A stretch of 64,000 nt of DNA from Azonexus sp. (GTDB taxonomy: Bacteria; Pseudomonadota; Gammaproteobacteria; Burkholderiales; Rhodocyclaceae), in NCBI GenBank assembly GCA_017983615.1, contig JAGOBB010000001.1:1-64000 (forward strand), given 5' to 3'. Positions 46,442 to 55,884 of this stretch are shown in pieces; the first letter of the stretch is position 1; every line of letters begins with the position of its first letter. The position numbers were made by a program, and so were the translations under genes. Under the pieces are notes generated by a model that saw only the letters and a list, made by a program, of their open reading frames with translations, searched no databases and was not told the origin of the DNA.

Positions 46442-47581
46442 ATGCGACGCAAAATTGTCGTGCTAACCGGAACACGTGCTGATTTTGGCAAATTGAAGCC
46501 CCTGTTGCTACGCCTTGAACAAGACAGCAATTTTGAGTTGCATGTCTTTGTCACCGGCATGCATATGTTGTCCAAATATGGTTACACCTGTTCAGAAGTA
46601 GAGAGACTTGGATTCCACAACGTCCATAAGTTCATCAATCAGAACGCTTCCGATGCGATGGACCATGTTCTAGCCAAGACGGTGGTCGGCCTCTCCGACT
46701 ATGTCCGGGAAATCAAGCCAGATCTGATACTTGTTCACGGGGATCGAGTCGAGGCGCTGGCCGGCGCCACAGTCGGCGCACTCAACAATGTGCGGACCGG
46801 ACATATTGAGGGCGGAGAGGTATCCGGCACGGTCGACGAACTGATCCGCCACGCCGTGACCAAGCTTTCGCACGCCCACTTCGTTGCCAACGCCGAAGCC
46901 CGGACCCGCCTGATTCAGCTTGGCGAGCAACAAGACTCCGTTTTCGAAATCGGCTCTCCGGATATCGACGTGATGAACTCCGATGCCTTGCCAACGCTTG
47001 CCGAAATCAAGCAGCGTTATGAGATGGGTTTTGATCACTACGGGATTCTCATATTCCACCCGGTAACCTCCGAACTGGATGATTTGCGGCGGCAAATACA
47101 GGTCGTCGTCGACCGGCTGATTGCCTCTGAACGCAATTACGTGGTTATCTACCCCAACAACGATCATGGCACCGACATCATTCTCGAGGATTACCGGCGC
47201 CTCAAAGGCAACCCTCATTTCCGCATCTACCCTTCGATGCGCTTCGAATTCTTCCTCTCCCTCCTAAAAAATGCCGACTTCATCATCGGCAACTCAAGCG
47301 CCGGCGTCCGCGAAGCGCCGCATTTCGGCGTACCGACAATCAATTTGGGCTCGCGTCAGAATGCCCGCGTCCGCTGTGCCACGGTACTGGACATTCCGAT
47401 CGAGGGTGCGGCAATTGACCAGGCACTGCGGACAGCCGAACGAATGCCCCGTCAGGCAGAATCCCTGTTTGGCGAAGGCAACAGTGCGGCCCGCTTCCAC
47501 AAAATCATCGCGGAAGTAGAGTTCTGGCAGTTGCCAGCGCAGAAATACTTCGTAGACCGCCGCCTGGCCGACCCCCACTAA
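46442..47581 (+). CDS. neuC: UDP-N-acetylglucosamine 2-epimerase, hydrolysing (NeuC/LegG type)
   Basis: The product is 379 aa. The GT-B-like epimerase motifs are TGTRADFGKLKPLL, HGDRVEALAGA and HIEGGEVSGTVDELIRHAVTKLSH. It makes N-acetylmannosamine (or a 6-deoxy analogue) by releasing UDP. No dehydratase or aminotransferase (LegB/PseB, LegC) is nearby, so a sialic-acid (Neu5Ac) route is the simpler reading (inference). Codon use here is a little more AT-rich than in core genes. Confidence 0.9.
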   Translation: MRRKIVVLTGTRADFGKLKPLLLRLEQDSNFELHVFVTGMHMLSKYGYTCSEVERLGFHNVHKFINQNASDAMDHVLAKTVVGLSDYVREIKPDLILVHGDRVEALAGATVGALNNVRTGHIEGGEVSGTVDELIRHAVTKLSHAHFVANAEARTRLIQLGEQQDSVFEIGSPDIDVMNSDALPTLAEIKQRYEMGFDHYGILIFHPVTSELDDLRRQIQVVVDRLIASERNYVVIYPNNDHGTDIILEDYRRLKGNPHFRIYPSMRFEFFLSLLKNADFIIGNSSAGVREAPHFGVPTINLGSRQNARVRCATVLDIPIEGAAIDQALRTAERMPRQAESLFGEGNSAARFHKIIAEVEFWQLPAQKYFVDRRLADPH

Positions 47582-47624
47582 TCAAGCCTTTCGCTGCTTG
47601 CGCGCGCCCCGGAAACGATGCCGG

Positions 47625-48320
47625 ATGTACAAGAACAAGACAATTCTCGGTTTGATACCTGCCCGTGGCGGCTCCAAGGGAATTCCCGGCAAGAATATGG
47701 CTCGCCTCGGCAACCAACCGCTGATTGCCTGGACCATTGAAGCCGCATGCAAAAGCGCGCTCCTCGACAGTTTCATCTGCTCCACGGACAGCCAGGAAAT
47801 ACGCAAATTTGTGCTGAAACATGGTTGCGAGGCTCCATTTCTGCGCCCCGCTGCCCTTGCAGCCGACGACAGCAGGAGCATTGATGTCGCGCTGCATGCC
47901 CTTGGTCAAATCGAGCAACAGTTCGACTATATTCTGCTCCTGCAGCCTACATCTCCCTTCAGGCAAGCCTCCGAAATCGATGGGATAATTGCCCAAGGCA
48001 TTTGCGAAGAAGCCGACCTGACCGTATCCGTGTCTGCCGTAAAAAAGCACCCCGGCGCCCTGTACCGACTGGAAAACGGTACATTGATTCCTTGGCTGAG
48101 CATGGATAGCGAATACACCAGACGCCAAGACATGCCAGCGACCTACGAACGGAACGGCAGCCTTTTCCTGGCCAGGCGGGAATACCTGCTGGCCCGACGA
48201 ACCTACCACTCGGCTAGCGCGAGAGCATATTTGACGGCAGGGTATTCATGCTTGGACATCGATACACCGGACGACCTCGAATACGCAAACTATCTTGTCG
48301 ACAAAGGAATGATTGAATGA
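47625..48320 (+). CDS. CMP-sugar synthetase (cytidylyltransferase), copy 2
   Basis: The ATG at 47625 gives 231 aa. It has the same signature (GLIPARGGSKGIPGKNMARL) and QPTSPFR segment as the first copy but is clearly diverged. A second activating enzyme suggests a second acidic sugar or a specialised role. Its ATG-TGA overlap with the pyruvyl transferase gene indicates coupling. Confidence 0.83.
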   Translation: MYKNKTILGLIPARGGSKGIPGKNMARLGNQPLIAWTIEAACKSALLDSFICSTDSQEIRKFVLKHGCEAPFLRPAALAADDSRSIDVALHALGQIEQQFDYILLLQPTSPFRQASEIDGIIAQGICEEADLTVSVSAVKKHPGALYRLENGTLIPWLSMDSEYTRRQDMPATYERNGSLFLARREYLLARRTYHSASARAYLTAGYSCLDIDTPDDLEYANYLVDKGMIE

Positions 48321-49444
48321 AAATTCTGCACGTAGCCTCGTTCTGCGGCAACATCGGCGACAATGCCAGCCATCTTGGGCTGTACGCCATCCTGCGCCGT
48401 ATCGTTGGTGAATTCACGATCGACCAGCTGGAGATGCGGGATTTCTATAAGAACCGGCCCCCAGCCGAACGCCGGTACTTCGATGGCGATTTTGCGGCAC
48501 GCGCGAACAAATACGACCTGCTGATTTTCGGCGGCGGCGGCTTTCTCGACTACTGGGTCGAGAACAGCGCGAGCGGAACGACCATCGACATGACTGTCGA
48601 GAATCTGGCCAAAATCACGGTTCCCACCCTTTTTGCGAGCATGGGCAGTCACCCGCACAAGCCTGTCCCGCCTGGCAACATAGAGAAATTCAGAGGGTTC
48701 CTCGATGCCATCTGCGAAAAGAAAGCCATGCGCGTGCTGCCGAGAAACGACGGCTCGATCAAGCGAATCAATGCCATTCTCGACACCTCGAAGGCAATAC
48801 GATGCAAGGAAATCCTGGACAACGGCTTTTTTTTCGAACCTGCAGAAACGGGCCGCTATACTGGCATTGAACCCGGGAAATACATCGCGTGGAACATCAC
48901 CACCGACCAGTTGCAGATGAACAAGAACCTGCAGCAACAAGATGCGGCGGAAAACTTTTATCGAAACATTGCCAGTACGGTCGTTTCCCTCGCCAAGACG
49001 AGCGATCTTGCCCACGTCTTCGTGCCGCATATTGGCGCCGACATCAACGCCATTGCCAAACTGTTCGCTTACTTGCCTGATGAACTTATTCGCAGGAGAA
49101 TCTTCGTCGCCCCTTATGGCCAGGGCGATGCTGCAGCGAGATTCGCCTTCAACGTGTACCGGGAAAGCCATGCGACAATTGGCACTCGCTTTCACACCAA
49201 TGTCTGCTCCCTCGCCATGGGAGTGAATACCATCGGGCTAGGTGTTCTCGACCGGATAAAATACCTGTACGACTATTTCGGCATTGAGGAGCGTTGCATT
49301 GATGTCACAGAGGATTTCAGCCAGAAATTGCTTGATGCCTTATCCACCCCTTTCCCGCACGAATCAGTCCTGATCTCATTGGCGAGGCGCAAGGAAGAAA
49401 GCATCGCCACCTATACCGAGGCAATCAGCACCATCACTTCATGA
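48317..49444 (+). CDS. Polysaccharide pyruvyl transferase family protein
   Basis: The product is 375 aa. It matches the PF04230 family: MKILHVASFCGNIGDNAS at the start, LLIFGGGGFLDYW near residue 75, and the late segment ESHATIGTRFHTNVCSLAMG. Members add pyruvate ketals to sugars or act as related sugar-modifying enzymes. It couples to the upstream cytidylyltransferase gene by a 4-base overlap. Confidence 0.83.
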   Translation: MKILHVASFCGNIGDNASHLGLYAILRRIVGEFTIDQLEMRDFYKNRPPAERRYFDGDFAARANKYDLLIFGGGGFLDYWVENSASGTTIDMTVENLAKITVPTLFASMGSHPHKPVPPGNIEKFRGFLDAICEKKAMRVLPRNDGSIKRINAILDTSKAIRCKEILDNGFFFEPAETGRYTGIEPGKYIAWNITTDQLQMNKNLQQQDAAENFYRNIASTVVSLAKTSDLAHVFVPHIGADINAIAKLFAYLPDELIRRRIFVAPYGQGDAAARFAFNVYRESHATIGTRFHTNVCSLAMGVNTIGLGVLDRIKYLYDYFGIEERCIDVTEDFSQKLLDALSTPFPHESVLISLARRKEESIATYTEAISTITS

Positions 49445-49511
49445 GCTTGCCGGTATCGATCCGGCGACCAAAATCCATCGGCCGAACTCGGCCCGTAAGG
49501 CATTAACGTAG

Positions 49512-50912
49512 ATGCATAAAAAAACCATACTGTTCACCATCGAACTCTCGGACAGGGAGCTATTTCCGAAATGCCTTTTGGCCATAGAAATGATCAAGGC
49601 TGGATTCCGCGTTTACATTGGGACATTCCGCTCAATTCATGAAACAAGAAACCGGATCAAGTCCTGCATCTTTTTCCACAAGAGCAGCTATGTAAGGCGC
49701 ATTCAGCAGTACCGGCGTGCCATGGGGGCCGTCGTCGCAATCATGGACGAGGAAACCGGGGTCGCAATCCCGGCACACCGAATGACAGATTTCTGTCACG
49801 AACGATTCGGTAAGTTGCCCAGTCAGGATTACGACTATATTTTCACCATCGGAGAGGGCTACAGAAGCCGACTATCGGCCCTGAAAAATCTCGATGGCGT
49901 AAAGATCTTGGCGACCGGTTGGCCACGCATTGATCTGTGGCGCGAAGAGTACTCGGTCATCCACCAGAAGAAGCTGGAAGAAATCCGGCAACAACACGGT
50001 GACTACATTCTGTTCATCTCCAGCTTTGGTTTCACCTCGCGCACCGGCTACGAATTCAAGTTGAAGCGCGCCCCTTCAGAATCACGCATTAGGGCGCTGC
50101 ACAATACTTTCAACGCACTAAACAACTACATCGAACTGATCAGCCGTCTGGCCGCTGAAACCCGGGAAAAGATCGTCGTGCGACCGCACATTTCGGAAAG
50201 TATCGAAGAATGGAAGTCGATATTTTCCGCCTACCCTAACGTCACTGTCTGTCGCGAAGGTGACGTTGCTCCGTGGCTACTCGGAGCAACCGGCGGCGTT
50301 ATCACTTATCGTTCGACCGTCACACTACAAGCCGCCCTGAACGGTATCCCGACGGTTCAATACAAGATCAACGACATCGACGGCATTGACGATGTGCCAG
50401 TCTTCAAGGTGTCGAAATGCGTGGAAACCTACGAGGAGGTCGTGAGCCACCTCAATCGCTACAAGACCAACGCAGAACGCGACGAGCTGCGGCTGCAGGC
50501 CATCGAGGTACTGAGGGATGATGTCTCGTCACTCAGCGGGCAAACTGCCGCCAACAAGATTGCAACCATCCTTGCTGAGGTGGACGTTCAACCTCAGCCA
50601 GAAATATCCGTCCCTCCATTGATGAAAGCGATGTTTTTCGGCTGGGACCGCTACAAATACATGGAACACAGGACGAGAAAGCTGCTCTTCAAGAAAAGGG
50701 CATCCTACCGGCCAAGTCGTTTCGACAAGATTCCCAACGGAATTCGCACTGAAGAGATACGTTCAATAATCGACCGGCTAATTCAGGCCGACGATAGCGG
50801 CTGGTCCGGAGACAACATCTCCTGCCAGCAGGTATCCGTCAATCTGGTCATGCTCCAAGCTAGCGAATCACCCTCGGGTCTCGATAGCCGAAAAATTCCT
50901 GCACGGAATTAG
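49512..50912 (+). CDS. Surface carbohydrate biosynthesis protein
   Basis: The product is 466 aa. It resembles the surface polysaccharide family named surf_polysacc (TIGR04396), with LLAIEMIKAGFRVYIG at the start, IGEGYRSRL, ATGWPRIDLW, and an RPHISES and YRSTVTLQAAL C-terminal half like a GT-B fold. Its activity is not known. It lies 67 bp after the pyruvyl transferase gene and is the last plus-strand gene of the locus. Confidence 0.7.
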   Translation: MHKKTILFTIELSDRELFPKCLLAIEMIKAGFRVYIGTFRSIHETRNRIKSCIFFHKSSYVRRIQQYRRAMGAVVAIMDEETGVAIPAHRMTDFCHERFGKLPSQDYDYIFTIGEGYRSRLSALKNLDGVKILATGWPRIDLWREEYSVIHQKKLEEIRQQHGDYILFISSFGFTSRTGYEFKLKRAPSESRIRALHNTFNALNNYIELISRLAAETREKIVVRPHISESIEEWKSIFSAYPNVTVCREGDVAPWLLGATGGVITYRSTVTLQAALNGIPTVQYKINDIDGIDDVPVFKVSKCVETYEEVVSHLNRYKTNAERDELRLQAIEVLRDDVSSLSGQTAANKIATILAEVDVQPQPEISVPPLMKAMFFGWDRYKYMEHRTRKLLFKKRASYRPSRFDKIPNGIRTEEIRSIIDRLIQADDSGWSGDNISCQQVSVNLVMLQASESPSGLDSRKIPARN

Positions 50913-50975
50913 CTGTCTTCAGGACGGTACGCGGACCACTCGCTGGGTATTGTCGCTGGACAGACCAGCGCCAAA

Positions 50976-51701
50976 CTAGCTCGGGTCCGTTTCGTACCGA
51001 CTGATAGCAGCATCAAGTCGGCATTTTGCTGAATCCTGCAAGCCGCTGAAAACGGCCATGCGACCGACATAGCCCTGAAGCACACCAAACTCGGGAAGCT
51101 CGTGATACTTCGACCGATTGACGTAGTCGTCCACGAGCAAGAGCCAGTCCGTCTGGTCCTGCAATGCCCTCAGCGCTTTCAGCGCACAAGCAACCCGAAA
51201 ACGTCCATCGACCAGCACGAGATCCGGCAGAGGAAACCTGCTGCCGATTTCCTCAGGGAAATCAGAGTACTTTCGGAATTTGTTCAGGCGCTCAGGTGAT
51301 GGCTCCCCGATGATCAGAGGCTTCCCCCAGCCGCCGGTAAGACCGATATCAGCATGGTGAAATACCTGCTCATTCTCGCGGTATAGATTTTCCTTCTTTA
51401 TCTTGTTCTTGACGCTGTTCAAGAAGAATGGATCGGAATCAACAGACACAAAACGGACGCCATTTTTTGCGGCGAGGCAGGTTGAACCACCTGAGCCAAA
51501 TTCAAGATACATCTTTGAAGCAGCGAGTTTCTGCATGAACCACTGCGTGGTCTCATCAGAATCGAAATGTGGTAGCGAAGGTACGTCAAAGTCGACCAGA
51601 CGCTGCTTCAAGAGGATTCCCGGCACTTTCAAGGCAATCCGAAACGCACGGTATTTTTTGTAAAGGCGGGAGTTTTTATAGTTCGAAGGCATTGCATTCA
51701 T
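50976..51701 (-). CDS. Probable SAM-dependent methyltransferase-like protein
   Basis: The product is 241 aa. The segment YLEFGSGGSTCLAAKNGVRFVSVDSD is the SAM-binding motif I of class I methyltransferases, followed by PDLVLVDGRFRVACAL. The substrate is unknown; being convergent with the glycan locus, it might act on the glycan. It is also close to the core gene yicC. Confidence 0.7.
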   Translation of the reverse strand: MNAMPSNYKNSRLYKKYRAFRIALKVPGILLKQRLVDFDVPSLPHFDSDETTQWFMQKLAASKMYLEFGSGGSTCLAAKNGVRFVSVDSDPFFLNSVKNKIKKENLYRENEQVFHHADIGLTGGWGKPLIIGEPSPERLNKFRKYSDFPEEIGSRFPLPDLVLVDGRFRVACALKALRALQDQTDWLLLVDDYVNRSKYHELPEFGVLQGYVGRMAVFSGLQDSAKCRLDAAISRYETDPS

Positions 51702-51765
51702 CCAAAGCTATTGCAGCAGAAGCAGAGTGGGGCGATACGCCGAAAACCGCCGGAGGCCCCCGTCT

Positions 51766-52632
51766 TCATTCGAGATTCTGAATCTGTTCGCGCATCTGCT
51801 CAATCAGCAGTTTGAGCTCCATCGATGCCTGAGACACCTCGGTAATCGCCGACTTTGAGCCCAATGTATTCGCTTCGCGATTGAGTTCCTGCATCAGGAA
51901 ATCGAGGCGCTTGCCGCAGGCGCCGCCTTGCTTCAGGACACGCTCAACCTCGTCGAGATGGGTATTCAGGCGGGTGAGTTCTTCGGCGACATCAATGCGC
52001 GTCGCGAAGACAGCGACTTCCTGCAGGATGCGGTCGTCGCTGGCGTTGCCCAGCGCTTCGGTCAGGCGCTGGCGAAGCTTTTCGGTGTACAGCGCCTGCG
52101 CTTCGGGGATGCGGGGTACAACCTTGCGGACGATATCGCGCATGGCGTTGACACGGTCGACGATCGTTTCGGCCAGCTTTTCGCCTTCGCGTCCGCGCGT
52201 CGCGGTGAAATCCTCCAGCGCCTCGCGGGCCAAAGCCATAACTTCAGGGCCCAGCGTGGAAAAGTCCATGCCCTGGTCGCCAAACATGCCGGGCCAGCGC
52301 AGGGTTTCGTTGACCGAGAGCGGCGTCGCATCGGGCATTTCACGGCGTACGCGGGCATTCAGATCCATCAGGGATGCCAGCAGTTCGCCATTGAGCTGCA
52401 GCTGATCGGCACGCGCAGCCGCAGCATTGAAGGAAAGACGGCATTCCACCTTGCCACGAGAAAGCCGGGCGGCGAGCAACTCGCGCAGCGGCATTTCCAG
52501 CGCGCGCAAATCTTCTGCGACGCGAAAATGAAAATCCAGGTAGCGGGAATTGACGCTTTTTAGTTCAAGTTGCAGCGTTCCACGCTCAATATCTCGCGTT
52601 TTAACCGCATAACCAGTCATACTACAAATCAT
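51766..52632 (-). CDS. yicC: YicC family endoribonuclease-like protein
   Basis: The product is 288 aa starting MICSMTGYA, matching the usual MIRSMTGFA family start. The N-terminal YicC-like and C-terminal DUF1732 halves are complete (VECRLSFNA and DFLMQELNREANTLGSKS). E. coli YicC acts in RNA decay or stress. It is divergent from the kinase gene. Confidence 0.92.
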   Translation of the reverse strand: MICSMTGYAVKTRDIERGTLQLELKSVNSRYLDFHFRVAEDLRALEMPLRELLAARLSRGKVECRLSFNAAAARADQLQLNGELLASLMDLNARVRREMPDATPLSVNETLRWPGMFGDQGMDFSTLGPEVMALAREALEDFTATRGREGEKLAETIVDRVNAMRDIVRKVVPRIPEAQALYTEKLRQRLTEALGNASDDRILQEVAVFATRIDVAEELTRLNTHLDEVERVLKQGGACGKRLDFLMQELNREANTLGSKSAITEVSQASMELKLLIEQMREQIQNLE

Positions 52633-52709
52633 TGTTGGGGGGTCTCCACCTTTACAGGCCGGACAACACGCCCGAAAATGCCTGAAACTGCATCATAACC
52701 GCGAGCTCC

Positions 52710-53657
52710 ATGGCGCAACAAGCCAATCAGCCCTTACCAAACGGCTACCCCCTCGAAGAGTACATCATCGACCGCCAGCTCTCGCTCGGCGGTTTTTCGA
52801 TCGTGTACCTCGCGACCGACCCCGAGGGCCGCCAGGTCGCGATCAAGGAGTATCTGCCGAACAGTCTGGCCCTGCGCACCCGCGGCGACATCAAGCCGGT
52901 GATCACAGCCGACCATCTCGGCGCCTTCCGCTACGGCATGAAGTGTTTCTTCGAGGAAGGCCGGGCGCTGGCGCGACTGTCGCACCCCAATGTAATCCGC
53001 GTGTTGAATTTCTTTCGCGCCAACGACACGGTTTACATGGTGATGGAGTACGAGCACGGGCGCACGCTGCAGGAATTCATCCAGAAGCATCAGGGCCACA
53101 TTTCCGAGCGCTTCATTCGCGGTGTCTTCACCCGCATGCTGAACGGCCTGCGCGAGGTACATTCGAACAAGCTGCTGCACCTCGACCTGAAGCCGTCGAA
53201 TATTTATCTGCGCGGAGACAACACGCCGGTGCTGATCGACTTCGGCGCCGCGCGCCAGACGCTGATCACCGACCAGCCCATCCTCAAGCCGATGTACACG
53301 CCGGGCTTCGCTTCGCCGGAGCATTACGGCACCCGCAAGGATCTCGGGCCGTGGAGCGACATCTACAGCGTCGGCGCATCGATGTACGCCTGCCTGGCCG
53401 GCGTTGCCCCTCAGGCAGCCGACCAGCGGATGAAGAAGGACACGCTGGCGCCGGCCATGCTGCGCTGGGACGGACAGTTCTCTGACCGCCTGCTCGAGAT
53501 CATCGACTGGTGCCTCAACCTCAACCATCTTTACCGTCCGCAAAGCGTCTTTGCCCTGCAAAAGGCGCTGGTCGAAACCATTACACCGCCGCGCCCAAAG
53601 GCTAATCCCAACTGGATTGGCCGCTTCGTCGACAAAATCAGGAAGCCGATGAGATGA
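52710..53657 (+). CDS. Serine/threonine protein kinase
   Basis: The product is 315 aa without TM. The Gly-rich loop LSLGGFSIVY is followed by Lys46 in VAIKEYLP. The catalytic HLDLKPSN (157-164; Asp159) and DFGAAR are intact. It is a Hanks-type kinase. The HRD arginine is Leu, so it may not need activation-loop phosphorylation. The PP2C gene overlaps its end by 4 bases, forming a kinase/phosphatase pair. Confidence 0.92.
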   Translation: MAQQANQPLPNGYPLEEYIIDRQLSLGGFSIVYLATDPEGRQVAIKEYLPNSLALRTRGDIKPVITADHLGAFRYGMKCFFEEGRALARLSHPNVIRVLNFFRANDTVYMVMEYEHGRTLQEFIQKHQGHISERFIRGVFTRMLNGLREVHSNKLLHLDLKPSNIYLRGDNTPVLIDFGAARQTLITDQPILKPMYTPGFASPEHYGTRKDLGPWSDIYSVGASMYACLAGVAPQAADQRMKKDTLAPAMLRWDGQFSDRLLEIIDWCLNLNHLYRPQSVFALQKALVETITPPRPKANPNWIGRFVDKIRKPMR

Positions 53658-54571
53658 GATTCACCATTTATCAGGAAAGCCGCCAGGGCGGCCGCAACAA
53701 CAACGAGGACCGGACCACCTACTGCTACTCGCGCGACGCGCTGCTGATGGTCGTCGCCGACGGCATGGGCGGACATCACTACGGCGAGATCGCGGCCCAG
53801 ATCGCCGTCCAGACGCTTGCTGACGCCTTCCAGCGCGAAGCGCGTCCGCTACTCAACGACCCCTTCCGCTTCCTGCAGAAGAGCATGACCAATGCCCACC
53901 ACGCGATCCTCGACTACACCGCCCAGCATCGCTTGAAGGACACGCCGCGCACCACCTGCGTTGCCTGCATCGTGCAGGACAACGTCGCCTACTGGGCGCA
54001 TGCCGGCGATTCCCGGCTGTTCCTGATGCGCGACGGCAAGGTCATCGCCCAGACCAAGGATCATTCGCGCATCCGCCTGCTGGTCGAAGAAGGCATGATT
54101 ACCGAGGCGCAGGCCGCCTTTCACCCCGACCGCAACAAGATCTACAGCTGCCTGGGCAGCCCGCACCCGCCGGAAATCGAGTTTTCCCGCAAGACGCCGC
54201 TCGATCATGGCGACATCCTGCTGCTCAGCACCGACGGCCTGTGGGGTGAGCTCTCCGGAGAAATGATGGCCGTCGCGCTGAAGGGCGCCAATCTTATCCA
54301 GGCGGTGCCGATGCTGCTCAACCAGGCCGAACTGAAAGGCGGCGCCCATGGCGACAACCTGTCGGTGGTTGCCGTGCGCTGGGAGGACACTTACGTCGAG
54401 GACGCCAGCAGCGCGATTTCCACCCAGACGATGAGCCAGCACGAAGTGACCACCCGCCTCGATGAATTCGGCCGCAATCCAGCCTACAAGAGCGACCTCA
54501 GCGACGACGAGATTGAAAAGGCGATCGAGGAAATCCGCTCCGCCATCGATAAATACACTCCGAAAAAATAA
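53654..54571 (+). CDS. PP2C-type serine/threonine phosphatase
   Basis: The product is 305 aa. The PP2C metal motifs are [34 protein letters not shown] and [11 protein letters not shown]. It should reverse the adjacent kinase reaction. It overlaps the kinase stop by 4 bases and rph begins 8 bp later, so the pair may be co-transcribed with rph-rdgB-hemW. Confidence 0.93.
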   Translation: MRFTIYQESRQGGRNNNEDRTTYCYSRDALLMVVADGMGGHHYGEIAAQIAVQTLADAFQREARPLLNDPFRFLQKSMTNAHHAILDYTAQHRLKDTPRTTCVACIVQDNVAYWAHAGDSRLFLMRDGKVIAQTKDHSRIRLLVEEGMITEAQAAFHPDRNKIYSCLGSPHPPEIEFSRKTPLDHGDILLLSTDGLWGELSGEMMAVALKGANLIQAVPMLLNQAELKGGAHGDNLSVVAVRWEDTYVEDASSAISTQTMSQHEVTTRLDEFGRNPAYKSDLSDDEIEKAIEEIRSAIDKYTPKK

Positions 54572-54579
54572 GGAATTCC

Positions 54580-55296
54580 ATGCGCCCCAGCCAACGCCAG
54601 CCGGACCAGCTCCGCACCGTCCGCATCACCCGCAACTTCACCCGCCATGCCGAAGGCTCGGTGCTGATCGAAATGGGTGACACCCACGTGCTGTGCAATG
54701 CCAGCGTCGAGGAAAACGTGCCTCCCTTCCTGCGCGGCAAGGGCCAGGGCTGGGTCACCGCCGAATACGGCATGCTGCCGCGCTCGACGCATACCCGCAC
54801 GGCGCGTGAAGCGGCCAAAGGCAAGCAGACCGGCCGGACGCAAGAAATCCAGCGCCTGATCGGCCGCGCCCTGCGCGCCGTGGTCGACCTCAAGGCCCTT
54901 GGCGAACGCCAGATCACGCTCGACTGCGACGTCCTGCAGGCCGACGGCGGCACCCGCTGCGCCTCGATCACCGGCGCCTGGGTGGCGCTGTACGAAGCCT
55001 GCGACAAGCTGGTCAAGGCCGGCAAGCTGCCGGCCAACCCCGTACGCGACCACGTCGCCGCGATTTCGGTCGGCATTTTCAAGGGCGCCCCGGTCCTCGA
55101 CCTCGACTACCCCGAAGATTCCGGCTGCGACACCGACATGAATGTCGTGATGACCGGCAATGGTGGCATCGTCGAAATCCAGGGCACGGCCGAAGGCGAG
55201 CCGTTCAGCCGCGAACAGATGAGTGTGCTGGTCGACCTCGCCACGCTCGGCGTCCGCCACCTCGTCGCTGCCCAGCAAACCGCGCTCGCCTCATGA
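54580..55296 (+). CDS. rph: Ribonuclease PH
   Basis: The product is 238 aa with the RNase PH core ([38 protein letters not shown], and the [18 protein letters not shown] active-site segment). It trims tRNA 3' ends with phosphate. rdgB starts in its last four bases (ATGA). Confidence 0.96.
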   Translation: MRPSQRQPDQLRTVRITRNFTRHAEGSVLIEMGDTHVLCNASVEENVPPFLRGKGQGWVTAEYGMLPRSTHTRTAREAAKGKQTGRTQEIQRLIGRALRAVVDLKALGERQITLDCDVLQADGGTRCASITGAWVALYEACDKLVKAGKLPANPVRDHVAAISVGIFKGAPVLDLDYPEDSGCDTDMNVVMTGNGGIVEIQGTAEGEPFSREQMSVLVDLATLGVRHLVAAQQTALAS

Positions 55297-55880
55297 AGAA
55301 GCTCGTCCTCGCCTCGAACAACGCCAAGAAGATGAAGGAGCTGAACGCGCTGCTGGCGCCGCTCGGCTTCGAAGTCATTCCGCAAGGTCAGCTCGGCATT
55401 CCGGAAGCCGAGGAGCCGCACTGCACCTTCCTTGAAAACGCGCTGGCCAAGGCCCGCCATGCCGCGGCGCACAGCGGCCTGCCGGCGCTGGCCGACGACT
55501 CCGGCCTTTGTGTCGACGCCCTGCACGGCGCTCCCGGTGTGCACTCGGCACGCTATGCCGGCGACCCGAAGTCGGATGCCCGCAACAACGACAAGCTGCT
55601 CGGCCACCTCGCCGGGCAGACCAACCGCCACGCCCATTTCTACTGCGTTCTGGTCCTGGTTCGCGCCGCCAACGATCCGCAGCCGATCATCGCCGAAGGC
55701 GAATGGCACGGCGAAATCCTCGACGCCCAGCGCGGCGCCGACGGCTTCGGCTACGACCCATTGTTCTACGTCCCGACCCATTGCCAGACTGCGGCCGAAC
55801 TCGACGCCGCGATCAAGAACCAGCTATCGCACCGCGGTCAGGCCATGCAGAAACTGATCGCCCGCCTGCCTGCGCTGTAA
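55293..55880 (+). CDS. rdgB: XTP/dITP diphosphatase (HAM1/RdgB)
   Basis: The product is 195 aa. It starts [19 protein letters not shown] and has [11 protein letters not shown] and [10 protein letters not shown], the family marks. It removes non-canonical purine triphosphates. Its stop is 4 bp from the GTG proposed for hemW. Confidence 0.95.
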   Translation: MKKLVLASNNAKKMKELNALLAPLGFEVIPQGQLGIPEAEEPHCTFLENALAKARHAAAHSGLPALADDSGLCVDALHGAPGVHSARYAGDPKSDARNNDKLLGHLAGQTNRHAHFYCVLVLVRAANDPQPIIAEGEWHGEILDAQRGADGFGYDPLFYVPTHCQTAAELDAAIKNQLSHRGQAMQKLIARLPAL

Positions 55881-55884
55881 ACCT

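Noticed and set aside
48968-48980. AGTACGGTCG in the pyruvyl transferase gene as a repeat copy
   Set aside because: Only eight bases match and no hairpin or second box follows.
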